64,000 nt of DNA, taken from the NCBI RefSeq assembly GCF_014158035.1, contig NZ_JACFXW010000001.1:1302001-1366000 (forward strand), given 5' to 3'. The notes under the pieces are model-generated. The model made no database searches. It was not told the DNA's origin and was given only the letters and a program-made list of their open reading frames with translations. Made by a program: the position numbers and the translations under genes. This document shows positions 45,811 to 54,602 of the stretch, one piece after another (the first letter of the stretch is position 1; each line of letters starts with the position of its first letter). Origin of the DNA: Rhizobium sp. G21 (GTDB lineage: Bacteria; Pseudomonadota; Alphaproteobacteria; Rhizobiales; Rhizobiaceae).

Positions 45811-47379
45811 ATGACCCGCATCGCCCGCCCCGACATGGACGCCATCGTCGCCCGCCACCCGGAAATCTTCCAGCGCAGCGCCTGGCAGCGGTTCCGAGGC
45901 CCTGTTTTCACCGGCCTGTTCCTGTTCTATCTGGTGTTCTGCGCCTGGTTCTTCCATATCGGCGCGGTGTTGTCCGGCGCCAATTGGGGCATTGCCGGCG
46001 CCTATCTCGCCGACTGGGTATCCTATGAAAGCCGGCCCGACATCGAGATCGGCAAGGACGGCAAATTGCGCGTGGTGTTCAACCGCGCCGACCCCGCTGG
46101 CATGAACGATCCTCGCCCAGACTGGCTGGTCGCCGACTTCGCCAGTCAATCCAAGGCCGCCCCCGAAGCGCAAGCGGCGTCCGACGCCTCCATCGCGCCG
46201 CAGAAGAAATCGACGATCAGCTTCATGGCGCCGCCGAAGGCGGCGGAACCTGCGCCTGCGACCGATGTCGCGGCGGCCACGGGCGAAACCGAGCAAGTGG
46301 CGAGCAAGGTCACCGTCCTCTTCTCCGCCTCGACCTCGATCGAAACCACGCCCGACCGCGTGTTGGTGAAACGCGGCTCCGAAACGCTGACCGTGCTTCT
46401 GGATGGGTCCGGCGAGACGCGGCTGACCGAGCACCTGCCCGCCTGGGCCGAACAACGGTCGCCGGGCGGCAAGATCACCGTGTCGCTGGGCCTATCAGGC
46501 TGGGCGGATATCGAGGATGACCGGGTGCGCATCCGCAACCGCTTCTTCGGCTGGCCGAATTTCTTCTTCGACACCAATTCCGCCTTTTTCGGACACAGCT
46601 TCGCCGAGGTCGTCAGCCTGATCACGTCGGGTCCGGAACTGAAGCCGGGAACCAGCAATCTCGCGCTGGCGATGAATGATATTCTCTACAATCCATCCTG
46701 GCAGCATCTCGACGTCTGGGTTAAACTGATGCAAACCATCGTGATGGCTTTCGTCGGCACGGTTCTGGCGACGCTGATCGCCTTTCCCTTGTCCTTCCTC
46801 GCCGCCCGCAACATCACCGGCAACCGGCTGACCAACCAGTTGATCAAGCGCTTCTTCGACTTCCAGCGTTCTGTCGACATGCTGATCTGGGCGCTGTTCT
46901 TCACCCGCGCCTTCGGTCCCGGGCCGCTGGCCGGCATGTCGGCGATCTTCTTCACCGACACCGGCACGCTCGGCAAGCTCTATGCCGAGGCGCTGGAAAA
47001 TGTCGACCAGAAGCAGCCGGAAGGCGTGCGCTCGGTGGGCGCCTCGCCGATGGCCGTCAACCGCTTCGGCGTGCTGCCGCAGGTGATGCCGGTGTTTCTC
47101 AGCCAGGCGCTGTATTTCTGGGAATCCAACACGCGCTCGGCCACCATTCTCGGCGCGGTCGGCGCCGGCGGCATCGGGCTGAAATTGTGGGAGGCCATGC
47201 GCACCAACAGCGACTGGGAAAATGTCGCCTATATGGTCATTCTCATCCTTATTGTCGTCTTTGTCTTCGACCACATATCCAACACGCTACGCTCGCGCTT
47301 GATCGGGTCGACCAGTTCGACCATCATCCTGCCGCGTCCCGGCGCGCCCGCCTCTCCAAAGAAAGCAGTCTCCGCATGA
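45811..47379 (+). CDS. phnE: Phosphonate ABC transporter permease PhnE (second), with large insertion
   Basis: A 522-residue permease, far longer than the 260-330 usual for PhnE. The first membrane segment is at residues 30-52 and the permease core at 300-500 (FQRSVDMLIWALFFTRAFGP, ESNTRSATILGAVGAGGIGL). Between them lies a soluble region of about 230 residues, expected in the periplasm, with an Ala/Pro-rich low-complexity part (residues 112-165: SKAAPEAQAASDASIAPQKK). Rhizobial second PhnE proteins carry an insert, but this one appears extended. Its stop overlaps phnM. Confidence 0.9.
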   Translation: MTRIARPDMDAIVARHPEIFQRSAWQRFRGPVFTGLFLFYLVFCAWFFHIGAVLSGANWGIAGAYLADWVSYESRPDIEIGKDGKLRVVFNRADPAGMNDPRPDWLVADFASQSKAAPEAQAASDASIAPQKKSTISFMAPPKAAEPAPATDVAAATGETEQVASKVTVLFSASTSIETTPDRVLVKRGSETLTVLLDGSGETRLTEHLPAWAEQRSPGGKITVSLGLSGWADIEDDRVRIRNRFFGWPNFFFDTNSAFFGHSFAEVVSLITSGPELKPGTSNLALAMNDILYNPSWQHLDVWVKLMQTIVMAFVGTVLATLIAFPLSFLAARNITGNRLTNQLIKRFFDFQRSVDMLIWALFFTRAFGPGPLAGMSAIFFTDTGTLGKLYAEALENVDQKQPEGVRSVGASPMAVNRFGVLPQVMPVFLSQALYFWESNTRSATILGAVGAGGIGLKLWEAMRTNSDWENVAYMVILILIVVFVFDHISNTLRSRLIGSTSSTIILPRPGAPASPKKAVSA

Positions 47380-48515
47380 CCGAAGAGCTCATCCTCCGCA
47401 ACGCCCGCATCGTCCTCGAAGACGAGATCGTCACCGGTTCGCTCGTCGCACGCAACGGCGTGATCACCGACATCGACACCGGGCCGACGACGACAGGCGA
47501 GGATTTCGAGGGCGACTTCCTGATCCCCGGGCTGGTGGAGCTGCATACCGACCATCTCGAAAGCCATTATTCGCCGCGGCCCGGCGTGCGCTGGCAGATG
47601 GTCTCGGCCATCCAGGCGCATGACGCGCAGGTCGCCTCGTCCGGCATCACCACAGTGTTCGATTGCCTGCGCATGGGCTCGGACGAGGATGGCGGTTTTG
47701 CCCCCGGCGAGATGCGCGAAATGGCCGATGCCCTGAAGCGCGCCCAGGAAGAGGGCCGGCTGCGCGCCGACCACCTCATCCATCTGCGCTGCGAAGTCTC
47801 GGCCGCCGACGTGCTCGACCATTTCGACAATTTCACCGACGTCAATGAAGTCCGGCTGGCCTCGCTGATGGACCATGCGCCGGGGCAGCGGCAGTTCCAG
47901 ACCATGGATCAGTACACGCTCTACTACAAGACCAAGCGCGGCCTTTCCGACGAAGCCTTCGCCCAGTTCGTGGCGCGCCGTCAGGAAGCCTCCGCGCTTT
48001 ATGCCGACAAGCATCGCCGGGCGATCGTCGACCATTGCCATCAGCGCGGCGTCACGGTGGCCTCGCATGACGACGCGACGCTCGACCATGTCGAGGAAGC
48101 CAAGGGCTTCGGCGTCAAGCTGGCGGAATTTCCGACCAGCCTCGACGCCGCCAAGGCCTCGCATGAAGCCGGCATGAGCGTGCTGATGGGCGCGCCGAAC
48201 ATCGTGCGCGGCAAATCGCATTCCGGCAATATCGCCGCCCGCGATCTCGCAGGTCACGGCGTGCTCGACGTGCTCTCCTCCGACTATGTGCCGCTCAGCC
48301 TGATCCACGCGCCCTTCGTGCTGGCCGATGAGGAGAACGGCATCGATCTGCCGCAGGCGATCCGCATGGTGACGGCGACGCCTGCCAAGACCGTCGGCCT
48401 CGACGATCGCGGCCGCATCGCCTCGGGCCTGCGCGCCGATCTCGTGCGCATCCGCCGCGACCATGGCGTGCCGGTGGTGCGCTCGGTCTGGCGGCAGGGA
48501 CGACGGGTGGCGTGA
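47376..48515 (+). CDS. phnM: Alpha-D-ribose 1-methylphosphonate 5-triphosphate diphosphatase PhnM
   Basis: A 379-residue amidohydrolase-fold enzyme that removes pyrophosphate from the C-P lyase intermediate. Metal motifs: VELHTDHLESHYSPRPGVRW, HLRCEVS, VASHDDATLDHV, and VLSSDYVPLSL. The ATG overlaps the phnE stop (ATGA). Confidence 0.95.
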   Translation: MTEELILRNARIVLEDEIVTGSLVARNGVITDIDTGPTTTGEDFEGDFLIPGLVELHTDHLESHYSPRPGVRWQMVSAIQAHDAQVASSGITTVFDCLRMGSDEDGGFAPGEMREMADALKRAQEEGRLRADHLIHLRCEVSAADVLDHFDNFTDVNEVRLASLMDHAPGQRQFQTMDQYTLYYKTKRGLSDEAFAQFVARRQEASALYADKHRRAIVDHCHQRGVTVASHDDATLDHVEEAKGFGVKLAEFPTSLDAAKASHEAGMSVLMGAPNIVRGKSHSGNIAARDLAGHGVLDVLSSDYVPLSLIHAPFVLADEENGIDLPQAIRMVTATPAKTVGLDDRGRIASGLRADLVRIRRDHGVPVVRSVWRQGRRVA

Positions 48516-49084
48516 TGGATCTGGCGATCAAGCCCGCGCTGTCGACGCGGGGCCGGCTGGTGGTGATCGTCGGTCCCTCGGGGGCCGGCAAGGACACGCT
48601 GATCGATTACGCCCGCCGGGCGCTCGCCGACCGGCCCGATTTCGGCGTGGTGCAGCGGGTGATCACCCGGCCAGAGGAGGCCGGCGGCGAAGCCCATTCC
48701 GCCTGCGGCCTCGACGATTTCGTCCGCTTGAAAGCCGAAGGCGCCTTCTGCGTCGATTGGGGAGCGCATGGCCTGTGCTATGGCGTGCCGGCGGAGCTGC
48801 GCCAGGACCTCGCCTCGGGCGCGGTGCGGCTGGTCAACGGTTCGCGCCGGGCGCTGCCGCTGTTCCGCGCAGCCTTTGGCCATGTCGAGACCGTGCTGGT
48901 GACGGCCGCGCCCGAGGTTCTGGCCCGCCGTCTGGCGGCGCGGGGTCGCGAAAGCCTCGAGGAGATCAAGGCCCGGCTGGCGCGGCAGGTGGAGGACCGG
49001 CCGGAGGATTACGACCTGGTGATTTCCAATGACGGCGCGGTGGAAGAGGCCGGGGAGCGGCTGGCGGCGTTTCTGAGGGGGTGA
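48515..49084 (+). CDS. phnN: Ribose 1,5-bisphosphate phosphokinase PhnN
   Basis: A 189-residue guanylate-kinase-like protein making PRPP from ribose 1,5-bisphosphate. P-loop VGPSGAGKDTLIDY near residue 21; TRPEEAGGEAHSACGLDDFV; ISNDGAVEEAGERL at the end. TGATG overlap with phnM. It closes the phn operon; a weak hairpin without T-run (49084-49106) follows. Confidence 0.94.
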   Translation: MDLAIKPALSTRGRLVVIVGPSGAGKDTLIDYARRALADRPDFGVVQRVITRPEEAGGEAHSACGLDDFVRLKAEGAFCVDWGAHGLCYGVPAELRQDLASGAVRLVNGSRRALPLFRAAFGHVETVLVTAAPEVLARRLAARGRESLEEIKARLARQVEDRPEDYDLVISNDGAVEEAGERLAAFLRG

Positions 49085-49425
49085 GCTGAGGAGCTGCTCT
49101 TCAGCTACAGCTCTCTGAAGACCCGATGATTGACAGCGATGGTCGGTAGGGCCATCTTTCCAATATAAACGTGGTCCGCAAGCGTCAGGATCCATCGCCC
49201 GCCGAGGCTTATCAAGAAGCAGGGCTTTGACACGGTCGCGAAGCGGTAAAGGCGCTCGGCGCTAGACGGCAGGGTTCGCTCCTGCCATCCGCGTTTGAAC
49301 GTCTACGACTGATACTGCTTTTCCAACTGAAGGCGCGAACTCAGGGTGTTTGCATCCCTATTCACCTTGAGTTCCGCGTCGGCAGATCGGGTTGGCTACG
49401 GCGACCTCGTAAAGGAGATCAGGCC
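49085..49425. other. Intergenic region after phnN
   Basis: 341 bp without a clear gene. On the minus strand 49105-49302 is open and reads like protein (RFATVSKPCFLISLGGRWIL, ADHVYIGKMALPTIAVNHRV) but has no start codon or recognised family; it may be a decayed remnant. The right end holds AAAGGAGATC, the ribosome-binding site of the next gene. I expected a HigB-like toxin here and found none. Confidence 0.35.
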
Positions 49426-49707
49426 ATGACCCTGCAGGCATTCACCAATATTTGGGACGCGATTGAGGACAGCCCGTCCGAAGCCGAAAATATGAAGCTG
49501 CGGGCAAAGCTGATGATGGCGCTTGAGACGCATATCCACGCCAAAGGCTGGACGCAATCCGAGGCGGCAGGACGGCTGGGCGTCACACAGCCCCGTGTCT
49601 CGGATCTGTTGCGCGGCAAGATCTCGCTGTTCGCGCTCGATACGCTCGTCAACATGGCCGTCGCAACCGGATTGAAGATCGACATCACCGTGACCGAAGC
49701 GGCGTGA
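49426..49707 (+). CDS. XRE-family antitoxin-like regulator (orphan)
   Basis: A 93-residue protein of the HigA-like HTH_37 type: IEDSPSEAENMKLRAKLMMA then an HTH, WTQSEAAGRLGVTQPRVSDL. Such genes normally follow a RelE/HigB toxin gene, but no toxin frame is visible on either side. AAAGGAG precedes the ATG. Confidence 0.85.
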   Translation: MTLQAFTNIWDAIEDSPSEAENMKLRAKLMMALETHIHAKGWTQSEAAGRLGVTQPRVSDLLRGKISLFALDTLVNMAVATGLKIDITVTEAA

Positions 49708-49713
49708 GCCCTG

Positions 49714-50328
49714 TCACTCCACACGCTCCACCCGCGCCACCGTAAACTCGCCGCGATAACTGTAGATCTCCCCGAACCAGGGATGCAGCACACGCATCTT
49801 CATCCGAAACCGATCCTCGTCGATCGCCTCCTCCTCGGCCTCGACCCGACCGAACAGATGGTCGAACGGCAGGGGAAGCAAGCGGCCGAACAGCGGCAGG
49901 AGATAGCCGCGATGGGTTATGGCGATGCGGGCGCCGTCCCAGCGGTAGCTGGCGCGCCAGGCGAAGCCGGCCGGCATATATTCCACCATCTCGTCGCTGA
50001 AATAGGACGTGAGCCGCGAGCGGAAGCGGTGCGTGCGGCCATCGGGCCGCAGGAAGGAGCGATCGAAATCGCAGGCCTCGGCACCCGCCTCCCCGCTGAA
50101 GCGGATGACGACGGGAATGTTCTCCCCTGTGAACGGCGCGAGCGTGCGCGAGAGTTTGATGAGCGGCGAAAGCTTTTCCAGCCAGGGCGCCATGGTGATG
50201 GTCAGCGCGCCCTTGAGCAGCACGAGATCGCGGGAGCCGGCGCGCGGCGCATAGCGCCTGCGCAGGACGGGCGGCAGAGACGCCCAGTCCGGGCCGAACA
50301 CCGTTTCAAACAGGGACCGGCTTTCCAT
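49714..50328 (-). CDS. DUF4166-like protein
   Basis: A 204-residue soluble protein: SLFETVFGPDWASLPPVLRR, PVVIRFSGEAGAEACDFDRS, YFSDEMVEYMPAGFAWRASY and GYLLPLFGRLLPLPFDHLFG. The pattern resembles DUF4166, of unknown function. ATG at 50328 overlaps the stop of the DCC protein (TGATG), so the pair is an operon. A much longer frame upstream is a shadow. Confidence 0.8.
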   Translation of the reverse strand: MESRSLFETVFGPDWASLPPVLRRRYAPRAGSRDLVLLKGALTITMAPWLEKLSPLIKLSRTLAPFTGENIPVVIRFSGEAGAEACDFDRSFLRPDGRTHRFRSRLTSYFSDEMVEYMPAGFAWRASYRWDGARIAITHRGYLLPLFGRLLPLPFDHLFGRVEAEEEAIDEDRFRMKMRVLHPWFGEIYSYRGEFTVARVERVE

Positions 50329-50723
50329 CAGCGACCGCCGAGATTGTCGATCTTGCCCGCGCCGAGCATGCGGATCAGAAGATTGCGGACGCCGCGCATG
50401 GCGGGATAGGTGAAACGCGCCAGCGCCGGCGAGCGGAACAGCAAGGCGTTCATACGGTTGAACCAGCCGTGTTCGGAGCCGATCAGCCCCATCAGCGTCA
50501 GCGCCTCCGCGCCGTGATAGAGACGATCGCCATAGGCGAGCACCATGCCCTCGTCGAGATCGAGCCCCGCTTGATTGATCCTCGCCATCAGCGGGTGGTC
50601 GCGCTCCACGCGGGCGTCGACGAGATGCAGATGTCCGACCGACTGACGGATGCGCAACGCCTGCGCCGCCACCCGGCAGAGCGGACATTCGCCGTCATAG
50701 ACGAACCAGACATCGCCTTGCAT
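50328..50723 (-). CDS. DCC-family (DUF393) thiol-disulfide oxidoreductase-like protein
   Basis: A 131-residue protein with the DxxCxxC motif: VWFVYDGECPLCRVAAQALR near residue 5, then VDARVERDHPLM and YGDRLYHGAEALTLMG. The CPLC pair suggests a thioredoxin-like redox role. GGGGAG precedes ATG at 50723. Operon with DUF4166. Confidence 0.88.
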   Translation of the reverse strand: MQGDVWFVYDGECPLCRVAAQALRIRQSVGHLHLVDARVERDHPLMARINQAGLDLDEGMVLAYGDRLYHGAEALTLMGLIGSEHGWFNRMNALLFRSPALARFTYPAMRGVRNLLIRMLGAGKIDNLGGR

Positions 50724-50832
50724 GACGCACTCCCCTATTCCCTCCGTCACCGGTAACAGACGGGCAGGACGGGCGCAAAAGGTCAAAGTGGCGCAGGTTC
50801 CAAGACGCGAAACGTGGACTGCGAAAAGTTCG

Positions 50833-51684
50833 TCAAAAGAGGACGTCGTCGCGGCCGATCTCCCGGATGGTGACGCCGAGCAGCGTCGCGTGCTCGCCAT
50901 TGCCGACATCGATGATCACCGCGTCGCCCTTCTGGGTCATATGGTGGTCGACAAGGTCCCTGTAGTCGCGGATGGCGGCAATGCGCGAAACGTCGAGAAG
51001 ATCGTGCCCTCCCTTTCCGTCGCTGAAATCCGTGACCGTGTCCGAACTGAACCGATCGAACACGAAGGTGTCGTCGCCCGCCCCGCCGGTCAGCCGGTCG
51101 TCGCCCTTGCCGCCGACGAGCACGTCGTCGCTGCCGGAGCCGTTGAGGACGTCGCGGCCAGCCCTGCCGTTCATGCGGTCGCCGAGCGCGGTGCCGGAGA
51201 CGGTGTTGTCCCTGTCGTTCAGCACCCTGTCGAAGGTGGTGTTGAGCTGGATCTTGAAGGTGATGAAGATGTAGCTGTGGCGGCTGGTCGCGAGCCCGCC
51301 GAGATCGATGTAGAGCGCATCCTCGCCCGTCGTCTGCTTGCTCGCGCCATAGGCATGGGTGAGCCGGATGTCTTCTTCGTTCAATCCGTGGATATTGGTG
51401 TTGAGCGTGAAGCCGGCGATGCGCTCGAGCGCGCCATATTTGTCGGCGAACATCGGGCCGTTGAACACCTGTTCGGACCAGACGGCTTCGGCCTTGAAAT
51501 CGATGAAGAATCCCTTCTCGTAGAGATCGATCTGGAAAAGCGTCGCGCTCTTGCCGATTTCGACGTCGTCTCCCACGGTGACGTCGCCGCTATACAGAGA
51601 ATTCTTGTCGAGATCGCCTTCATAGCTCGTATATTTGTTGGGATGCAGATAGGCGTAATAGAGTTTGCGGCCGTTCCAGCTCAT
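50833..51684 (-). CDS. RTX-repeat calcium-binding protein
   Basis: A 283-residue protein without signal peptide. Residues 1-155 are a domain of unknown fold (YYAYLHPNKYTSYEGDLDKN). Residues 164-208 hold four to five glycine-rich nonapeptides (GRAGRDVLN, GSGSDDVLV, GGKGDDRLT, GGAGDDTFV), then VTDFSDGKGGHDLLDVSRI, a standard C-terminal signal region for type I secretion. No transporter (HlyB/D-like) is nearby, so export would rely on genes elsewhere. Function unknown. Confidence 0.85.
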   Translation of the reverse strand: MSWNGRKLYYAYLHPNKYTSYEGDLDKNSLYSGDVTVGDDVEIGKSATLFQIDLYEKGFFIDFKAEAVWSEQVFNGPMFADKYGALERIAGFTLNTNIHGLNEEDIRLTHAYGASKQTTGEDALYIDLGGLATSRHSYIFITFKIQLNTTFDRVLNDRDNTVSGTALGDRMNGRAGRDVLNGSGSDDVLVGGKGDDRLTGGAGDDTFVFDRFSSDTVTDFSDGKGGHDLLDVSRIAAIRDYRDLVDHHMTQKGDAVIIDVGNGEHATLLGVTIREIGRDDVLF

Positions 51685-51793
51685 GTGATGCCTCGTGATT
51701 TCGGGCGACGCGCCGAATCATCAAAACCTCATAAGGCGCGGGAAAGCTTTCGCGGAGCGGGTGACGCGGGCACCGGGCCCGCGTCGGCTTTGA

Positions 51794-52687
51794 TCAGCTG
51801 TTCTTGCCCATGGCGGTGGCGAGGAGGTCGACATTGTAGCGGAACATCGCCTCATAGGTCGGCGCGGCGCCGTCCTTGTCCGACAGCGATTCCACATAGA
51901 GTTCGCCGCCGGCGCTGGCGCCGGTCGCCTTGGCGATCTGCTTGACCAGGCGCGGATCGTTGGAATTTTCGAAGAAATAGGTCTTCACATGCTCGGCCTT
52001 AATCTGGTTGATCAGCCGGGCGACATCGCCGGCCGAGGCTTCGGTCTCGGTCGAGACGCCGATCGGGGCGAGGAAGCGCACCTTGTATTCGCGGCCGAAA
52101 TAGCCGAAGGCGTCATGGCTGGTCAGCACTTTGCGCGCGCCTTCCGGGATCGGATCGATGCGGGAATGGGCGTAGGCGTCCATGGCGTCGAGCTTGTCGA
52201 GATAGGCGCGGGCATTGGCCTTGTAGGCCTCGGCGTCGGCAGGATCGACCTTGATCAGCGCCGCCTCGATATTCTTCACCCAGACTTTGACGTTGACCGG
52301 GCTGTTCCAGACATGCGGATCGGTGACGGTCTGGCCGTCTTCCTCCATCTTGCGCGTCTTGACGCCTTGGGAGACGGTAACCGGCTTGCCCTGATAGCCC
52401 GAGGCGGCGATCAGCCTGTCCATCCAGCCTTCGAGGCCCTCGCCCGAGACGAACACCACCTCGGCCGATTTCAGCGCCTTGGCGTCGGCGGGCGACGGTT
52501 CGAATTCATGCGGATCGCCATTGGGGCCGACGAGGCTTTTGACCGTGACATGGTCGCCGCCGACCTGTTTGGCGATATCGGCGAGCACGGTGAAGGAGGC
52601 GACGACAGGAATCTCATCGGCAAAGGCCGGGGCGGCGAAAGCGAGGATCACAGGCAGGGCCGAGGCGTAGAGCAGGGTTTTCTTCAT
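51794..52687 (-). CDS. aztC: Zinc/manganese-type ABC transporter substrate-binding protein (AztC-like)
   Basis: A 297-residue cluster A-I binding protein. Signal peptide 1-23 (KKTLLYASALPVILAFAAPA) precedes EIPVVASFTVLADIAKQVGG. Metal ligands: His in NGDPHEFEPSP, His in DPHVWNSP, His in TSHDAFGYFGREY, and an acidic ligand in ENSNDPRLV. There is no His-rich loop. Zinc is preferred because of the Zur-like operator upstream; manganese or iron cannot be excluded. Confidence 0.85.
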   Translation of the reverse strand: MKKTLLYASALPVILAFAAPAFADEIPVVASFTVLADIAKQVGGDHVTVKSLVGPNGDPHEFEPSPADAKALKSAEVVFVSGEGLEGWMDRLIAASGYQGKPVTVSQGVKTRKMEEDGQTVTDPHVWNSPVNVKVWVKNIEAALIKVDPADAEAYKANARAYLDKLDAMDAYAHSRIDPIPEGARKVLTSHDAFGYFGREYKVRFLAPIGVSTETEASAGDVARLINQIKAEHVKTYFFENSNDPRLVKQIAKATGASAGGELYVESLSDKDGAAPTYEAMFRYNVDLLATAMGKNS

Positions 52688-52728
52688 GGCAGGCTTCCTT
52701 TCGGGATGATCGGGCGTGACGCCGGGCG

Positions 52729-53601
52729 TCAGCCCTCGAGATGCGGACGGGGAAAGAGTTTCGGCAGCCAGCCCGAGGGCGCGACGGCCAAGGAAATGAC
52801 GAAGAACAGCGCCGCCGCCATGATGATGGTCGGGCCGGAGGCGAGTTCGAGATGATAGGAGGCGATGAGGCCGAGATAGCTGGCCGCCGCCGCCGACACC
52901 GCCGAGATCAGCAGCATCGCCGGCAGGCGGTCGGTCCAGAGCCGGGCGATGGCCGCCGGCAGCATCATCAGTCCCACCGCCATCAGCGTGCCCAAAGCCT
53001 GGAAACTGGCGACCAGATTGAGCGCGACGAGAAACAGGAACAGCGCGTGATGGATGGGGCCGCGCCCGCCGACAGCGCGCAGGAAGCCGGGATCGAAACA
53101 TTCCGCCACCAGCGGCCGGTAGATGACGGCGAGCGCCAGAAGGGTGAAGGAGGCGATGGCCGCGATCTGCGTCAAGGCTTCGGCGTCGATGGCGAGGATC
53201 GTGCCGAACAGCACATGCAGGAGATCGATGTTGGAGCCCTTGAGCGAGACAATCAGCACGCCGAGCGCTAAGGACGCCAGATAGAAGCTCGCGAAACTCG
53301 CATCTTCGGGGAGCGTCTTGCCCCGGCTGACGAGACCCGCAAGCAGCGCCACCGAAAGACCCGCGACAAGGCCGCCGAGGCTCATGGCCGAGACCGACAG
53401 CGTTCCCGCCGCGAGATAACCGATCGCCGCGCCCGGCAGCACGGCATGGCTCATGGCGTCGCCCATCAGGCTCGTGCGCCGAAGGATCAGGAAGACGCCG
53501 ATGGGGCCGGAGCCGACCGCGAGGCACAGCGAAGCGACCAGCGCCCGGCGCATGAAGCCGAAATCGGCGAACGGCGCAATGAGGAGATCGTAAGCCGTCA
53601 T
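52729..53601 (-). CDS. aztB: Zinc ABC transporter permease (AztB-like)
   Basis: A 290-residue ABC-3 family permease with about eight membrane segments. LLIAPFADFGFMRRALVASL and LRRTSLMGDAMSHAVLPGAA are the N-terminal hallmark of the family. The stop is 41 bp before the aztC start and its ATG overlaps the aztA stop (ATGA). Confidence 0.88.
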   Translation of the reverse strand: MTAYDLLIAPFADFGFMRRALVASLCLAVGSGPIGVFLILRRTSLMGDAMSHAVLPGAAIGYLAAGTLSVSAMSLGGLVAGLSVALLAGLVSRGKTLPEDASFASFYLASLALGVLIVSLKGSNIDLLHVLFGTILAIDAEALTQIAAIASFTLLALAVIYRPLVAECFDPGFLRAVGGRGPIHHALFLFLVALNLVASFQALGTLMAVGLMMLPAAIARLWTDRLPAMLLISAVSAAAASYLGLIASYHLELASGPTIIMAAALFFVISLAVAPSGWLPKLFPRPHLEG

Positions 53602-54344
53602 GCCGCCGCCTCCGGGCGGAGACAGACGCCCGCCGTCTCGTCCCAGCTTTCCGACATGGCCCGGGCTTTCAGGAGATTGTCCGGCGACAGCGCCGCAGCG
53701 GTGGGACCCCAGGCGACCTGTTCGCGAGCGATCAGCAACGTTTGGGGAAAATGCGTGCGGATCTGCTCGACGTCATGCAGCACCGCCACCACTGTGCGGC
53801 CCTCGCCATGCCAGCCGGCCACCAGCGTCAGGAGGTCGGCGGTGGTGCGGGCGTCGATGGCGGTGAAAGGCTCATCGAGCAGGATCACCGGCGCATCCTG
53901 AAGCAGCAGGCGGGCGAACAACGCCCGCTGGAACTGCCCCGCCGAGAGCTGGCCGATCGGGCGACGCTCGAAGCCCGTCAACCCGACGGCGGCGAGCGCT
54001 TCCTCGGCCTTGACGAGATCGGCGCGCGTCATGCGCCCGAAGGCCCCGGCCCGGCCCCAGGCGCCGAGCATCACCGTCTCGATCACCGAAATCGGAAAGC
54101 GCCGGTCGATCTCGGCGGCTTGCGGCAGATAGCCGAAATCATGCTTCGACAGTCGATGCTCGATGCGCCCCTCGACCGGCCTTATCTCGCCCATCAGCGC
54201 CTTGAGCAGCGTCGATTTCCCCGCGCCATTCGGACCGGCGATGGCGGTGAGACTGCCTGATGCGAACTCGCCCGAGACATGATGCACCGCCGGATGCCGG
54301 CGATAGGCCAGCGTGAGATTGGACATGCGGATGGCCGCGCTCAT
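53598..54344 (-). CDS. aztA: Zinc ABC transporter ATPase (AztA-like)
   Basis: A 248-residue ATPase. Walker A AGPNGAGKSTLLKAL near residue 33, signature LSAGQFQRALFARLL, Walker B VILLDEPFTAIDART and H-loop VLHDVEQI. It is followed by aztB and aztC, as in azt loci of alphaproteobacteria; no aztD chaperone gene is seen. Its ATG overlaps the stop of a small leader gene. Confidence 0.88.
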   Translation of the reverse strand: MSAAIRMSNLTLAYRRHPAVHHVSGEFASGSLTAIAGPNGAGKSTLLKALMGEIRPVEGRIEHRLSKHDFGYLPQAAEIDRRFPISVIETVMLGAWGRAGAFGRMTRADLVKAEEALAAVGLTGFERRPIGQLSAGQFQRALFARLLLQDAPVILLDEPFTAIDARTTADLLTLVAGWHGEGRTVVAVLHDVEQIRTHFPQTLLIAREQVAWGPTAAALSPDNLLKARAMSESWDETAGVCLRPEAAA

Positions 54345-54466
54345 GGCAGCGCCGCCGCCCAGACCACGGCCGCCCAGAGCGCGGCGATGACCATCAGCGC
54401 GAAGGCGACGCGCGTGAGAGAAGACTGGCCGAGAAGGCCGGGGGAAAAGGGAAAACTGCGCCGCAT
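54341..54466 (-). CDS. 41-residue membrane peptide heading the azt operon
   Basis: ATG at 54464-54466 opens MRRSFPFSPGLLGQSSLTRV then AFALMVIAALWAAVVWAAAL P. One membrane helix fills the C-terminal half. The stop overlaps aztA as ATGA and the start lies 16 bp from the Zur-like operator, so it would be the first gene of the zinc operon. Ribosome site GGAAACCC is weak. No family recognised. Confidence 0.6.
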   Translation of the reverse strand: MRRSFPFSPGLLGQSSLTRVAFALMVIAALWAAVVWAAALP

Positions 54467-54481
54467 CGGGTTTCCGAAAGT

Positions 54482-54502
54482 TAATGTAATAACATTACAT
54501 TA
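54482..54502. promoter_or_regulatory. Zur-like operator of the azt operon
   Basis: Arms TAATGTAAT and ATTACATTA are a perfect 9-bp inverted repeat around AAC, in an AT-rich block inside GC-rich DNA. Alphaproteobacterial Zur sites have this AT-rich form with TGTNAT...ATNACA halves. Position 16 bp before the leader gene suits repression by zinc-loaded Zur. Confidence 0.7.
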
Positions 54503-54602
54503 TATGGCGATACAATAGTGGCCGAATGTTGGCAAGGGGGAGTGTGTGGAGGACTGGTCGTTTGAGGGGGTGGGCGAGACACTTGAGGCCGCGCGTGGGG
54601 CT

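Noticed and set aside
45295..47379. A 694-residue frame containing the second PhnE
   Set aside because: The extra N-terminal part is an off-frame reading of the first phnE; the ATG at 45811 with GAGGAG upstream is the real start.
49105..49302. Minus-strand open stretch after phnN with protein-like text
   Set aside because: No start codon, no recognised family and only about 65 codons; noted as a possible remnant in the intergenic entry but not called a gene.
49085..49425. HigB-like toxin expected upstream of the XRE antitoxin
   Set aside because: No frame on either strand shows RelE/HigB motifs, even allowing for frameshifts.
51794..53527. A 577-residue frame that would fuse a sequence to the zinc-binding protein
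   Set aside because: The first 285 residues are a shadow of aztB; the signal peptide at MKKTLLYASA marks the true start at 52687.
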